In this document: piece by piece, positions 63,920 through 64,000 of the stretch
Numbering within the stretch: the stretch's first letter is position 1
Layout of the letters: each line of letters starts with the position of its first letter
Origin: DATJGS01 sp035494735
GTDB lineage: Bacteria > Eisenbacteria > RBG-16-71-46
DNA: 64,000 nucleotides
Reading direction: 5' to 3'
Assembly (NCBI GenBank): GCA_035494735.1
Contig: DATJGS010000011.1
Location: 16,857-80,856 of the forward strand
The notes under the pieces: generated by a model
The model's database searches: none
Told to the model about the DNA's origin: nothing
The model's input: only the letters and a program-made list of their open reading frames with translations
Made by a program: the position numbers and the translations under genes

Positions 63920-64000
63920 GCGGGCGGGACGGACGGACACGAGCCCGAAGGCGACGGGCCTCGGCGCGCGGGCGGGACGGACGGACACGAGCCCGAAGGC
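63920..64000. repeat. Direct repeat, 48-base period, running off the window end
   Basis: A 33-base unit (beginning GCGGGCGGGACGGACGGACA) occurs at 63920-63952 and again, identically, at 63968-64000. Each unit contains GCCCGAAGGC, which can fold with the following CGGGC. It lies just after the propeller gene and could be a tandem terminator or the start of a longer repeat array. Confidence 0.7.

Overview
The window is 64 kb of very GC-rich, gene-dense bacterial chromosome. I recognise about 50 protein genes, one cobalamin riboswitch, and no rRNA, tRNA, CRISPR array, prophage or insertion sequence. Several secreted proteins end in the same FlgD-like/T9SS-like C-terminal module (Asn-Pro, then FDLxGRxV, then GVYFxRL), and two end in a common Ala-Ser-Thr-Trp-Gly-Arg-Ile-Lys tail. 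With the high GC and the outer-membrane receptor genes, this suggests a Gram-negative, FCB-related lineage such as Candidatus Eisenbacteria. That assignment is inference; the sequence holds no phylogenetic marker I could use to prove it.

Layout. 1-5.3 kb: the end of an aconitase/3-isopropylmalate dehydratase-type enzyme, small stress-type proteins (YdeI/DUF1801, DinB-like), an alpha/beta hydrolase, a TPR protein and a YceI protein. 5.4-8.9 kb: a symmetric AT-rich promoter element, then a zincin-type metallopeptidase, an ATP-grasp ligase and two CHRD-domain secreted proteins. 9.1-16.2 kb: an apparent operon of exported beta-propeller proteins (quinoprotein sugar dehydrogenase, propeller with a haem-c motif, giant BNR protein). 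16.4-23.4 kb: P5C dehydrogenase, then a trehalose/osmotic-stress cluster (TreT-like glycosyltransferase, DUF5752, MscS-like membrane protein, OtsA, and divergent OtsB). 23.4-32.7 kb: a phosphorelay pair (hybrid histidine kinase plus HPt protein), PolX, an SPFH protein and LigA. 32.9-38.5 kb: small unknown proteins, an orphan MoaD-like protein, a BNR protein, a MEMO protein with an extra N-terminal domain, a YbjN/CesT-like protein, a lipase-like hydrolase and a MOSC protein.

38.5-45.7 kb holds glycerol catabolism (GlpD, GlpK), a secreted dockerin-type protein and a phosphate-uptake pair (DUF47-Pit). 45.7-57.5 kb carries mixed metabolism and transport: an F420-reductase-like dehydrogenase, a YdeP-like molybdoenzyme, an aldo/keto reductase, an MFS permease, a renalase-like flavoprotein, FabI and a KimA-like permease. 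57.5-64 kb has a secreted hydrolase-like protein, a family 5 uracil-DNA glycosylase, and a riboswitch-controlled cobalamin uptake locus. In that locus a BtuB-like TonB receptor is followed by an exported beta-propeller protein, an arrangement that recalls BtuB-BtuG of Bacteroides.

The genome is tightly packed. Same-strand neighbours repeatedly overlap by GTGA or ATGA. Four convergent gene pairs overlap by exactly four bases (CTAG or CTAA), so that their stop codons interlock. Elsewhere convergent genes are separated by strong GC hairpins.
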